From: Panulirus ornatus
Taxonomy: Eukaryota > Arthropoda > Malacostraca > Decapoda > Palinuridae
Length of the DNA stretch: 64,000 nt
Direction of reading: 5' to 3'
Assembly: GCF_036320965.1 (NCBI RefSeq)
Contig: NC_092226.1
Coordinates: 20,518,002-20,582,001, forward strand
Shown: positions 26,640-38,519 of the stretch, in pieces
How the letters are laid out: each line of letters opens with the position of its first letter
Position numbering within the stretch: the first letter of the stretch is position 1
Translations under genes and position numbers: made by a program
Notes under the pieces: model-generated
Database searches by the model: none
The model's input: the letters and a program-made list of their open reading frames with translations, nothing else
What the model was told of the DNA's origin: nothing

Positions 26640-26880
26640 CCTTGGTGGGGAGTGTGAGAGACCTGTTCTGGTGATGCACAGGGTAGCAAGTGGGTGCATG
26701 GGTAGAGTCTGTTCTAGTGAAGTACAGGGTAGCTAGTGGGTGCGTGAGCAGAGTCTGATCTGATGACGTACAGGGTAGGTAGCGGGTGCGTGGGTGGAGT
26801 CTGTTCTGGTAACGTAGAGACTGGCGAGCGGGTGCGTAGGTAAAGTGTTTTATGGTGACGCACAGTGACGTGTGGGTGTG
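26640..26880 (+). repeat. 46-bp minisatellite, about 5 units
   Basis: 'CAGGGTAGnnAGnGGGTGCGTG' with 'AGAGTCTGTTCTGGTGA' recurs at 26679, 26725 and 26771, and more weakly afterwards, with a 46-bp period. Confidence 0.85.
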
Positions 26881-27559
26881 TGGGAAGACTGAGTCTGTCC
26901 TTTTGATAGACTAGATGGCGATTAGATGCGTGCAGAGACGTGCAGACGAGAACAGGTATAGTAAAAAAGAAAAAAGATGCTTGTAAGTACTGCCCGAAGC
27001 AGTCTAGGACGTTGTGGCGGTGAGCCTGATATGCCACACTTATCTCACGGCTCGAAAGGATGTGAAGTCACCAGCTGTTCTAACCACAAAGTAAACAATA
27101 TAAAGGATATCATATGCTAAAGAATTACTCATCATAAGTTATATAGTTGTCATGTCTGTATATTACATATAGACAAATATAGTTTTTCTTTTTCATGGAA
27201 AGGGTCAGCACTCTCCATGGGGTATACATCCTCATCCACATCTCATCATTTCTATTAACCTTTTGTTAGTGTCTCTTCGACACCTCCATTAGAGTTGCCT
27301 TACCCGTAAGATTACTAGTTGCCCACCTTCAAGTGACCTCAGCCCAGGCTGAACAGGAGTCCCTTTGATCTCAGCTTGGGGGTGACTTAGCTTTAAAGGT
27401 GCCCAGCACCTGCTTATGCAGTTGTTCGATACAAGTGTTCGTCTCCAGCTTTAATCTTGGGAACTTTTTATTCAAACAAACTCTATTTCTAAACGCATTT
27501 GCACTTGGTACTAGAACACATCTAACATGCTAACGGTAGAGATCCAGTACAGATTTGAG
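26881..27559. other. No recognised feature
   Basis: No domain, RNA gene or repeat recognised. Confidence 0.35.
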
Positions 27560-29890
27560 GAGTTATATTTTGGTGTTCAGTACCCAGGCTGATATTGTGG
27601 ACGTCTTAGCTTCATCCTACCCTCAGGACTGTGGGTCGCCGAAGCCTCAGTTTAGCATCAGGACAGTATTGATTTGTGCCGGTAACCCCGGCTAATTTAT
27701 TGTGCACCCCATGCTCATCCTGTGAGCAGTAGCGCAAAAGGATTACAGAGGTAACAAAGGATCTTAGTCAGACCCCAGTGGGTTGATGATACACAGGTTG
27801 GTACAAAGGAGATTAATTGTATATGATTTGCTACCTGCATTACATAGTTTCACATAATAGGTACATACAAACTTAAAAGTTTGGATATCTAGTTATGAAC
27901 AATAAGGTGTGACTTTTCTTTCAGGATTTGTTTAGATCTATCCCTTAATGGTTCTATTTTTTTTTTCACGTTCTAAGACTCAAGAGTTCTAGTTTGTGTC
28001 CAGATCTTTGGCCCGAAGCTTTACAATCCACATAATGAACATCTCCAGATAAGACAAAACCCAATAATATCTACAGCTTTGATCTAGCAGTTACAATATC
28101 TTGTAATCTGCTAATCTTACTTTTCTCCATATACATGCTTTACGTTACACATTTCACTAATGGAAACTGTTTCCACTTATGCTGATCTGAACTCATCTAC
28201 GTGATTCAAAGAGGTCTGTTAAATGGCTTCTGATTGGCAAAGCAATGTTGGCTAAACCATCAGCTGTTTCATGCTCACGGAATGAAATCGGAGGAAATCC
28301 ATACCAATTTAATTTGAATCCCTACAGCAATCATGCTTGAATACTTGTATCTGGCTTCACAGGCCAACATGTTAAATCTTGATCTCAAAATGTAAAGGGT
28401 AAGCAATAAAGAATCAGAGATAATTAAACTGTCTGTAGCAGTTACTTCTACCAGCTCAAGAGCGATAAGCATGGCGAACAATTCAGTTTTTAGAGTAGGT
28501 TCCCAATTGTTTATTCATACATTTTTCTCTATTACAATTGGGCTAGATCATAATGGCAGCAGTACCCGCCTTCCCAGTGACAGAACTGCAAGAACTATCA
28601 CTGTAGATGCGCTGGGCTATATTACTTTGTCCGGAGTTTAAACATATATTCAAGAGCAGTAGATAGTCGTTACCCCAGCCTTGCCTCGGGATGAAAGGAT
28701 GTCGTAACCTCAGAAACAGCATTAAGCTAAAGTTGGGAATAAAAGGGTGGCCATATCTTTAGCCTATCTTTGGTTGGGTGGATTGTCTTAGCATCTATTT
28801 ATCTTTGAAAAGGTAGGTCTTTGTACCCTCAGAAAGGTGGATCGCCGTAGTCTCATAACGATAAGTTCTCATGGCAAGAAATAATCCTGGATTGATTGGT
28901 TGCCATGATTTCAACCTTGAAGCAGAACTGGGCCATAGAGGCTTCAGCCTAGCCTTAGAACGGTACATTACCCAAATCTCAGCCTAGTTTGGGTGTCAGT
29001 CACTGTAACGTGAACCCTATATCATGACTGGGAGCCATCGTAACTTCAGACCAGCTAGTCTGAAGTTACGATGGCTCGCAGTGAAGATCGTGGTTGGCCC
29101 CAGCCTCAGCTTAACACGAGATCGGTGGGTTTTTGTAGTGTCAGATTAGCATTAGGGCGAAGGGTGAACAGAGCCTCACGCGCAAACATAGGGACGGTAG
29201 GTTACTGCTTCCTCTGCTTAGAATCGGTAATGAATCACTTCATTAACAATTTAGCTTTAGATTAGCGGACAACCATCATTTCAGGTGAACCTCAGGATGG
29301 CAGGTTGTGTAGCTCCAACGTAGCTGACAAATGGGTTATTGTAACTGGGTCAGCGTAGTTTCACCTTTGCCTTGGGTTGCTATTATCCTACACTAGCGTG
29401 TTGTCATCCTGGTATCGGGATAATTTGTTATGGGGCAATGGTTTTCCATTGCTTCAGATTAGCCTCAGGAAGTTGGGTCACTAAAGCCTCGGTCTAAGGT
29501 TGGGTCACTGAAGCCTCAGCCTAGCTAGGATTGGAGACGGGTCGGTGTCGCTTCAGCCTCGCAAACAACCAGTGGGTATCTATTTTTTCTTACGATTTCA
29601 TTATCCCTAGGTCGGCAGGTCACCATCGTCCTAACTAAAATCGGTTGGGTTGGTAGATGTAGCCCAAATAAACATCGGTATCCAGGATTTATAAAGTCAT
29701 GATCATCCTTTGTTAACATTAAGGTGGATCCCCGTTGTCTCGGCCTAAACTCAGATGGTGAGTCGACATGGTCACAGCTTAGCATTGGAACGGGTATTAC
29801 CGTAGCACCAACTTAACCTCGAAACAGTGAGTGGTCGTAGTATCACTTTAACGTCAGTACGGTGGATCACCGTAGCCATTCAAGAGGATC
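27560..29890 (+). repeat. Highly degenerate minisatellite-like region
   Basis: Loose repetition of 'CAGCCTAGC', 'CCTCAGGA', 'GTGGGTCACCGTAG' and 'GCCTCAGCTTAGC' motifs at irregular 40-50 bp spacing. It is clearest at 28670-29030 and 29280-29880. It is too diverged to define a unit by eye. 27830-28660 is largely free of the motif. Confidence 0.5.
29032..29077. repeat. Perfect 20-bp hairpin
   Basis: GAGCCATCGTAACTTCAGAC (29032-29051) and its exact reverse complement (29058-29077) are separated by six bases. Confidence 0.97.
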
Positions 29891-30474
29891 TATTGTCTTT
29901 TTATAACCTGAATGTCGAAAGTAAGAGCATATCACTTTGTTTTTAAATAAAATCAACCATCCTTCCACATTCTTCTCTGACTAACCTCTACTAAGGACAA
30001 CTCTCTTAAGAAAATGTCGATGCCCTTAAACATCCAATGCATGTGAGGGTCGTGGAACGTTCTCAGTCCACCTTGACATTCAGTTTTTTGTATGTGTATT
30101 CATGACATATGAACTTCCTGACACTACTTGATTGAATCTAGGCTGTTTAAAGGGCAAAGGACATTACTAACACAGCAACTTCGCTGTCCAGTATCGCTAG
30201 TAAACATGTAATCCCTTTCCCAGAGGGTGAAGTTATCTGATCAAACCACAAAGTGAGGGAAGACAATGGTGAAGAGACAGTCAGTAAAAAGTATTTTCAA
30301 GGAGTGAAGTACCGTCACAACTTGCGAGTCTACCACTTTACATGTCGATCGAGGCTTCAGTGAAAGAGTAAATTACAATCTGAGAAAACCACAACAGTTA
30401 CAGCAACACATCTACATTAGTCTACATTTCGAAATACAGTTATTTCTTTACTGTGTCATAATGACAAAGAAAAG

Positions 30475-30477
<3 letters not shown>
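29891..30477. other. No recognised feature
   Basis: AT-rich, single-copy-looking sequence. No gene seen. Confidence 0.4.
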
Positions 30478-30556
<79 letters not shown>

Positions 30557-30620
30557 CTATGAGTCCACGGGGAAAATGAAACTCAGGAATAACTTGATCA
30601 CGCGCAAAATTGTGATCCTT

Positions 30621-30690
<70 letters not shown>
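30478..30690 (+). repeat. Two (TA)n arrays flanking a Penelope-like end fragment
   Basis: TA arrays at 30478-30554 and 30625-30690 enclose a 70-bp segment (described separately). Confidence 0.95.
30555..30624. mobile_element. Short Penelope-like terminal fragment, internally deleted
   Basis: It reads 'TTCCTATGAGTCCACGGGGA ... AATGAAAC' joined to 'TTGATCACGCGCAAAATTGT' and 'GATCCTTTCCAA'. Both halves also occur in the fragments at 46452-46769 and 61905-62124. The central hammerhead-like part is missing here. Confidence 0.75.
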
Positions 30691-30692
<2 letters not shown>

Positions 30693-31465
30693 CTTTGTCG
30701 CAGTCTCCCGCGTTAGCGAGGTAGCGCAAGGAAACAGACGAAAGAATGGCCTAACCCACCCACATGCACATGTATACACGTCCACACACGCATATATACA
30801 TACCTATACATCTCAACGTATACATATATATACACACACAGGCATATACATATATACACATGTACATAATTCATACTGTGCCTTTATTCATTCTCATCGC
30901 CACCCCGCCACACATGAAATAACAACCCCCTCCCCAGAATGTGCGCGAGGTAGCGCTAGGAAAAGACAACAAAGGCCACATTCGTTCACAATCAGTCTCT
31001 AGCTGTCATGTAATAATGCACCGAAACCACAGCTCCCTTTCCACATCCAGGCTCCACAGAACTTTCCATGGTTTACCCCAGACGCTTCACATGCCCTGGT
31101 TCAATCCATTGACAGCACATCGACCCCGGTACACCACATCGTTCCAATTCACTTTATTCCTTGCACGCCTTTCACTCTCCTGCATGTTCAGGCCCCGATC
31201 ACTCAAAATCTTTTTCACTCCATCTTTGCACCTCCAATTTGGTCTCCCATTTCTCCTCGTTCCCTCCACCTCTGACACATATATCCTCTTTGTCAATCTT
31301 TCCTCACTCATTCTCTCCATGTGACCAAACCATTTCAAAACACCCTCTTCTGCTCTCTCAACCACACTCTATTTATTACCTGACATCTCTCTTACCCTAT
31401 TATTACTTACTCGATCAAACCATCTCACACTACATGTCCTCGTACATCTCATTTCCAGCAACTTC
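30691..31465 (-). mobile_element. LINE-A copy 5: C terminus and long 3' UTR
   Basis: On the minus strand it encodes '[19 protein letters not shown]', 'GTRRNGRPNWRCKDG' and 'RVNWNDVVYRG'-like segments (31365 to about 31110). The long-form 3' UTR follows down to the GCTACCTCGCTAACGCGGGAG-type end at about 30691, abutting (TA)n. The 5' breakpoint is near 31465 at 'LEMRC'. More substitutions than in copies 1, 3 and 4. Confidence 0.88.
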
Positions 31466-31484
31466 ACTCATACCCAAACAATCG

Positions 31485-32690
31485 GGTTCTGGGCCTTGGT
31501 GCACTGCAATACGCCTCTGGGTATGTACAAGCATTCGACAATATACCCCAAAACTGCCTCACACTCAATATACGTGACATCTTCCTCCGCATAAACAACA
31601 ATAAATGGTAAGCTATCTTCGTAGCCACCCGCCAAGCCTGAGTCATTTATAAAGATTTCACTTCGCAAATCCTTAAGCTTTGCAACAGAGTTCTCCAGGG
31701 AGAATATCATTCTCCAGCCTCAGTATCTCTTCCTACATGACCCCCATGTTACCTCCCACAAACGACAATGAAAAAGTTCTCTCGTATGTAGATGAACTTA
31801 CAATCACATCATAACATTCTGACAATCCTCAAGTGGCAACAGATATGCAACACTGCATCACACAGTTTTTAACACGGGCTTACTCCAAACAGAATGACTA
31901 CAACCCCACAGAAATCCATCTGAACCCTGACACATGAGTCCAGCTTGTGCCCTTCCTTCCATGAAGAGTCGACAACTCCCACATAACAAAACCTCCAACC
32001 ATACTATCACGCTCACGTGACATTCACTCCTTGCACCTCACGCATCAGCATAAAGACCATAAGGAAACTAAGTACATTAATTTTGGGCAAAGGACAAGAA
32101 TCCCACAAATACTCTCCACTTCATTTGTTCTACCCTAAGCTACGCCTCACCTGCCTCGTTCACCCTATCAGAATAAAACAGGATAAAGCTGCAACCCGCA
32201 CAAAACCGATCGCTCAGAATAGTTGCCGGGTGCGTAACAGTCACAAGCATTCAGTTCCTGCACTTAGAAACAAAGATCACTTCCAATACAATGTCACCTC
32301 AATATCCTTAGATAATTAGTTCTTTGTAACAGCACTAGACCCCTCCCACCCAAAGTACTTTATAACTAGCCACAATTAAAAAGCCTACCAACACACACAC
32401 ACACACACACACACTACATAAAAACTCCAGATGCAGTAAACAACCTCCCTCCCAACCGAGTCAAAACTCACTCCGCCGCTGCGTTCTATGACATCCCCTC
32501 AACTCTCCTTGTTACATACACCGGTCCAACATATCACGAGGACACACCCCCCCCCCCCATATCCCCCAAATCCCCCTCATGCCCAAGATGTAACTTGCAT
32601 AATAAGAACACTGAAAACTTTCTACTCAGTTGTCCTACACTCACCCAACGCAGCCATACACGAATCACTTTGACCTATGATCCTGCTCAT
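31485..32690 (+). mobile_element. Jockey-like LINE relic (RT palm to C terminus)
   Basis: Fragments in several plus frames follow the order of Jockey-type RTs. They are 'AFDNIPQNCLTLNIRD' (motif A-like) at about 31530, 'ATRQA.VIYKDFTSQ' at about 31625, 'VLQGEYHSPASVSL' (a degraded 'GVPQGAVLSPTLF') at about 31690, and 'LTPNRMTT' and 'LTHESSLCPS' at about 31880-31960. 'HVTFTPCTSRISIKTIRKL' at about 32015 and a C-terminal 'YPPNPPHAQDV' region complete the order. No intact frame remains. It is a different lineage from LINE-A. Confidence 0.7.
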
Positions 32691-32704
32691 TGAAGTCTTC
32701 TTGC

Positions 32705-32705
<1 letters not shown>

Positions 32706-32774
<69 letters not shown>
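32706..32774 (+). repeat. (TA)n array at LINE-A breakpoint
   Basis: About 69 bp of TA running directly into LINE-A copy 4. Confidence 0.97.
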
Positions 32775-32776
<2 letters not shown>

Positions 32777-33856
32777 GTGTACGTGTAGGAAGAGAGGAAA
32801 GTGATTGGTTCTCAGTGAATGTAGGTTTGCGCCAGGGGTGTGTGATGTCTCCATGGTTGTTTGTTGTGGATGAGAGAGCTTGGGAAGTGAGTCAGTTGTT
32901 GTTCGCTGATGATACAGCGCTGGTGGCTGATTCATGTGAGAAACTGCAGAAGCTGGTGACTGAGTTTGGTAAAGTGTGTGAAAGAAGAAAGTTAAGAGTA
33001 GATGTGAATAAGAGCAAGGTTATTAGGTACAGTAGGGTTGAGGGTCAAGTCAACTGGGAGGTAAGTTTGAATGGAGAAAAACTGGAGGAAGTAAAGTGTT
33101 TTAGATATCTGGGAGTGGATCTGGCAGCGGATGGAACCATGGAAGCGGAAGTGGATCATATGGTGGGGGAGGGGGCGAAAATCCTGGGAGCCTTGAAGAA
33201 TGTGTGGAAGTCGAGAACATTATCTCGGAAAGCAAAAATGGGTATGTTTGAAGGAATAGTGGTTCCAACAATGTTGTATGGTTGCGAGGCGTGGGCTATG
33301 GATAGAGTTGTGCGCAGGAGGATGGATGTGCTGGAAATGAGATGTTTGAGGACAATGTGTGGTGTGAGGTGGTTTGATCGAGTAAGTAACGTAAGGGTAA
33401 GAGAGATGTGTGGAAATAAAAAGAGCGTGGTTGAGAGAGCAGAAGAGGGTGTTTTGAAATGGTTTGGGCACATGGAGAGAATGAGTGAGGAAGGATTGAC
33501 CAAGAGGATATGTGTCGGAGGTGGAGGGAACGAGGAGAAGTGGAAGACCAAATTGGAGGTGGAAAGATGGAGTGAAAAAGATTTTGTTTGATCGGGGCCT
33601 GAACATGCAGGAGGGTGAAAGGAGGGCAAGGAATAGAGTGAATTGGATCGATGTGGTATACCGGGGTTGACGTGCTGTCAGTGGATTGAATCAGGGCATA
33701 TGAAGCGTCTGGGGTAAACCATGGAAAGCTGTGTAGGTATGTATATTTGCGTGTGTGGACGTGTATGTATATACATGTGTATGGGGGTGGGTTGGGCCAT
33801 TTCTTTCGTCTGTTTCCTTGCGCTACCTCGCAAACGCGGGAGACAGCGACAAAGTA
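32775..33856 (+). mobile_element. LINE-A copy 4: 5'-truncated, short 3' UTR form
   Basis: It starts inside the palm ('RVGREESDWFSVNVGLRQGC') right after (TA)n. An internal deletion of about 90 bp joins 'MSPWLF' to 'VVDERAWEVSQLLFADDTA' in frame, removing 'NLFMDGVVREVNARVLERGA'. The FADD is intact. A 2-bp loss in '[10 protein letters not shown]' (near 33510) shifts the frame for the last segment. The 3' UTR is the short form, ending GAGACAGCGACAAAGTAT, poly-A, (TA)n. Confidence 0.92.
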
Positions 33857-33859
33857 TAA

Positions 33860-33953
<94 letters not shown>
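33857..33953 (+). repeat. Poly-A and (TA)n tail of LINE-A copy 4
   Basis: About 19 A followed by about 78 bp of TA. Confidence 0.97.
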
Positions 33954-33957
<4 letters not shown>

Positions 33958-34547
33958 GGGATCTTTCAAACAGTGATTCATCGAATATGACTACGGATCC
34001 AGAATTTATCAGTTCCTTCCTGATATTCTCAACTTGTTTAACGATTCTCACATATACTGCTCGGGTAGACTTCCAACAAGCTGGCCAAAGCTCACAGCGG
34101 GGAAAGCAAACTCAAGCAAAAACCAGTAGTGTAATTCATCTAAGTTGTACAGTAAAAAAATACGATTGAGAGTTTCGTGACTCGTGTCACACTAATCACG
34201 AAACGTTTTGTGTGTTGAGTAGCCAAAAGCTGGCCGTATTGAAGAATGACACACCATGGAATGGACAGGTGCTGCTTTGAACGAACTAGAAAACTGGTAA
34301 AAAAAAAACTCCTGTCATGTGACACTTTAGAAACATCATACAACATTCGAAAAAAGTCAACAGTAATTTGTTCCGTGGCGTCACACATTAGATTATTCAG
34401 GTACTGTAATTGACATTAACTTTAAACATTAACACTCCTTGCTGAACTTCCCTGGCTTTGTAATTAGATTGTTAACGATAGTTAAAGGTAAGATGGTAAG
34501 GGGTAGGTTAATTAAACATCCTAGTTCAGTGGTTATCGTTACTATTT

Positions 34548-34548
<1 letters not shown>
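33954..34548. other. No recognised feature
   Basis: Single-copy-looking sequence. A short inverted pair 'TTTCGTGACTCGTGTCACACTAATCACGAAACG' lies near 34171-34205. No coding exon seen. Confidence 0.4.

Positions 34549-34632
<84 letters not shown>
34549..34632 (+). repeat. (TA)n then (CA)n array
   Basis: About 63 bp TA followed by about 20 bp CA. Confidence 0.97.
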
Positions 34633-35783
34633 CATTACACGATAATCATCCTAGAAAAGCATCCGATAACAAAATTTCGGGAGATGCATAGTTGCCTCTC
34701 GAAAATTATTTTATTATTCTAATGAATGACATTCTCAAATGAGTATATGTTAAAGCAATATTCCGTGAGTAACTGTTATTAATAACATGTACATGAGCCA
34801 CCGCTGACGTTTGTCACGCAAGTCGACAAGTTATCAAACGCTCTAGCTGAGGGATCCACACGTCTGAAATATCAAAATATCTCTAAGCTCGCGGCGATAT
34901 GATTTGGTTTGTTAGTTGAAATTATTATAATAATGCATTTATTTTTTTGTTTTATAAGTGATTTATACTAGAATATTGTAACATACATCGTATTATTAGG
35001 CTCAAATGCGAAGGCGGATTTACCACGTTTTCTATGTTTGACTTTCGGTAAGCTACCCATGATGCTCTGCATCAGTTTGCCTTGAGTTGGTGGTAAAGGA
35101 AGGGTGACAAAGCCTGTTGTATGTTTCAGAGCAATTTCCTGTACCTAAAGGAATCTGGATTTTAGTTGATCGCTGGACTAACACCCTAAGACCCAACATG
35201 AATTGGGGGACAGAGCTTTGGGTAAGTACAAAGCGTATATACGAGAAGGGATTTGTTTATAAGTGTGCGTGACCCCCGTCTCAAGGCAGAGGCAGGAGGG
35301 AGGGTCCGTGGCCCAGCCCAGCTGAAGTCGGCACTCTACTTCATAACAATAGGTTTCCATGTTGTTTACCTCTGGCATCTCATTTTGAAGTGTTCTTCGA
35401 GTTCCTCGAAGATATTATCCATCATGTTCGTTAGGTGAATTACTTGCGGTTGCAAGAACGTTTCATAATACAGTCTTGGATTGCCCTATGTGGCACTGTA
35501 TACCCATCAGGATAATGCTGCATACGTCACCGTGAAAAATAAGATCTGTCATATCTCCTTAGTGTGACAATACACTACTCCTTATGAATTCAGCACATGT
35601 AAAGCTATTGAAGGGATATGGATAGCGTTTTGTTCTTGGTTTAATCTGCAAGGTGGAGATGAGGGATTTGGGAGTGGCCATAAGGGGGAATTTTGATCGA
35701 AAATCCAAGTCGTGATTGTACTGTATATTATGATTATTATCACTTAAAATTAGATATACAATCGTGCTGTACGATATTACCCG

Positions 35784-35789
<6 letters not shown>
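34633..35789. other. No recognised feature
   Basis: AT-rich with GC-richer pockets near 35270-35330. Short open frames only. Confidence 0.4.

Positions 35790-35873
<84 letters not shown>
35790..35873 (+). repeat. (TA)n then (CA)n array
   Basis: About 70 bp TA followed by about 13 bp CA. Confidence 0.97.
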
Positions 35874-35874
<1 letters not shown>

Positions 35875-35919
35875 AAAGGCTAAATGAATTATTTCGGAGT
35901 TTCATATCTACACTCGATA

Positions 35920-37180
35920 CCTCCCACCTATCTACATTACACTTCCACCATCGCGATAATACCCACGTACACACGTTACTTACCATCTGCACACGTAATT
36001 CCCCACCTGCTAACGGTACCATCTACTTGCACACGAAACTTTCCACGAACACGATACCTCCTACCTACATGTAATACCACTCCCGTACTCACGATACTTT
36101 CTACCTGCACACGTTACTTCCCATCCTCTTATGTTACATCCCACACATGCACGTTACTTATGGACATACGGTAACTCCACCTGCATACGATACCTCTCAC
36201 ACACGTTGCTTCCCACCTATCCTCTTTACCTCCCAGTTACACACGTTACTTCCCATCTACGCGATAACCTCACCTACACACAGTACCTCCCACCTATCCA
36301 CTGTACCTCTGATGTTACTTTTCACCTATACACGATACCTTCCACCCACACACGGTACCTCCCATCTCCGCACGATACCTCCCACCTCCACACGTTACTT
36401 CCCTCATATACATGATATTCCACCAACACACGATACCTCTCACCAACACGCGGTACTTTCCACTTGCATACGAAACCTCTCACCTGCACACACGATACCT
36501 TCCGCCAACACACTTCCTCCCCGCAACACACAATACCTCCCACTTACACACGATACTTCCCACTTAATCATCCTCCCCCACTTACACACGATACCTTCCA
36601 CCTTCGCACGTTACCACCAACCGATACATGGCACTACTAACACCCGATACTTTCCCCCTACACACGTACCTCCCACCTTCAAACGATACCTCCTACCTCC
36701 ACGCATTACTATCTAACTACACGGTACTATCCACTTGCAGGATAACTCCTGCTTACTACATCTCCCTCCTACACACGGAACCCTTCACCTAGCCACGATA
36801 CCTTCTACCAATACACGATACCTCTCACTTATTCACGTTACTTTCCACCAACATACTACCTCCTACCACCACCACTTGTACACGGTACCTCCTACATACA
36901 TACGATACCTCCCACCTACACTAGATATATGTTAGATACCAGGTACCTTCCACCCACACTATATACATAAGATACATTGCATCTACGCTAGATACATGGT
37001 AAATACACTCACTGCCTTCCACCTACACTGTATGCATCATGCTACACATATTACACACCTACACAGTCGCCGACCGGCACATTGCCCACCTACACACGGT
37101 CACTAACCTGTCTAAGACATCACCCACCTGCACATGGTATCGCCCACTCACACGCAGCGTCGCTTACATGCAAGTAAAAT
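35920..37180 (+). repeat. ~22-24-bp degenerate minisatellite
   Basis: About fifty imperfect units of 'CACACGATACCTCCCACCTA' or 'CACACGTTACTTCCCACCTG'. It is C-rich on plus and nearly free of G, so long open frames run through it. Units decay towards 37180. Similar but sparser 'CACCTACAC ... GATACC' motifs recur at 41150-41430 and 42590-42780. Confidence 0.9.
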
Positions 37181-37639
37181 GTTGGCACTACAGGCACGGA
37201 AGACTGGAAGCTATTACTGGAATTGAAAAGTGATTTGTACAACAAAGGGAGAATGTTGTAAACACGCATAGGCCTACGGGCTGCGGCCCCCCATCAGTCT
37301 GACCAAGCAGAGGAACAACAGACTGAACTCGTTGTAGGAGTAGAAAAACCTCTAAAAACCTTCTTGAGATATACCTACAGCTTGTGCCGTCATATAGTCA
37401 TGCACCTACATAAGGCATCGGCTAGCTAGCTACGCAGGACACACTACCCGGCAACGCATGACGCATGACTCCCTCACCAACCTACACTTGATACAACACC
37501 ACCAAGCCTAACATGTCGCCCTCACCCTACCGCTGGTGGTGGCTGATACAAAGGCATCCTTTGACTTTATGCCGTAAACTATACACACCGCACCTCCCCA
37601 TTAGTATTCGTTGTAATTATTTATTTTTGTTTATGCAAG
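37181..37639. other. No recognised feature
   Basis: No gene or repeat recognised. Confidence 0.35.
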
Positions 37640-38282
37640 TTTTCCATTTTCCGCGTTAGTACGGTTGCGCTAAGAACTGATGAAGCAGTGGCCGCATTCA
37701 CTCACTTCATTCTTTAGCTGTCATGTGTAATGCACCGATACCAGATTCCCTGTCCACAACCAGGCCCCACATACCATGTTTTACTCCGACCGCTTCGTGT
37801 GCTCTGGCTCTGTCCGTTGACAGCACGTCACCAGGCCTAAACCACATCTCTCCAGTTCGCTCTATCCTCTGCAACGCCTCGCACCATCTTGAATGTTCAA
37901 GCCCCAAGCCATTAGAATATCTTTAACTCCATCTTCCTCCTTGCTTTCCCTCTTTTCCTTGATCCTTCCAGCTGTAACGTGTATTCCGTGTTAGTCAACC
38001 TGTCCTCACTCATCCTCTGTCCAAACATTTCAGCACACCCTCTTCAGTTTTCTCGTAACACTCTTCTTACTCCCACACTTATCTCATACCCTATTACATC
38101 TTATTCGATCAACCCTCCTTACACCATATGTTGTTCTAAGATATTTCATTTCTAGCACACTCGCCTTGTCCTTTACGTTTTTATCGAAGGCCCACTCTCA
38201 TCCATACACTACCATTGGGACTGCTGTACCATCAAATTTATATGCATGCCCACCTATGTCTCGTTCCTCAGTGCTTCCTCAT
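37640..38282 (-). mobile_element. Old LINE-A relic: C terminus and 3' UTR
   Basis: The plus sequence reads 'TTAGCTGTCATGTGTAATGC', 'CACAACCAGGCCCCACATAC', 'CCGTTGACAGCACGTCACC' and 'CATCTCTCCAGTTCGCTCTA'. This is the diverged complement of the LINE-A ORF end and long-form 3' UTR. Many indels; no open frame. Confidence 0.75.
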
Positions 38283-38447
38283 CCGCCCTGTGGTTCACTT
38301 CGTTATTATAATTATTATATTATTATTATACTTTGTCGCTGTCTCCCGCGTTAGCGAGGTAGCGCAAGGAAACAGATGAAAGAATGGCCCAACCCACCCA
38401 CATACACTTGTATATACATACACGTCCACACACCCATACATTCCATC

Positions 38448-38448
<1 letters not shown>

Positions 38449-38503
<55 letters not shown>
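38449..38503 (+). repeat. (TA)n array inside LINE-A copy 6
   Basis: About 55 bp of TA at the junction where the RT domain is missing. Confidence 0.95.
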
Positions 38504-38507
<4 letters not shown>

Positions 38508-38519
38508 CCCTGCAAAAAT

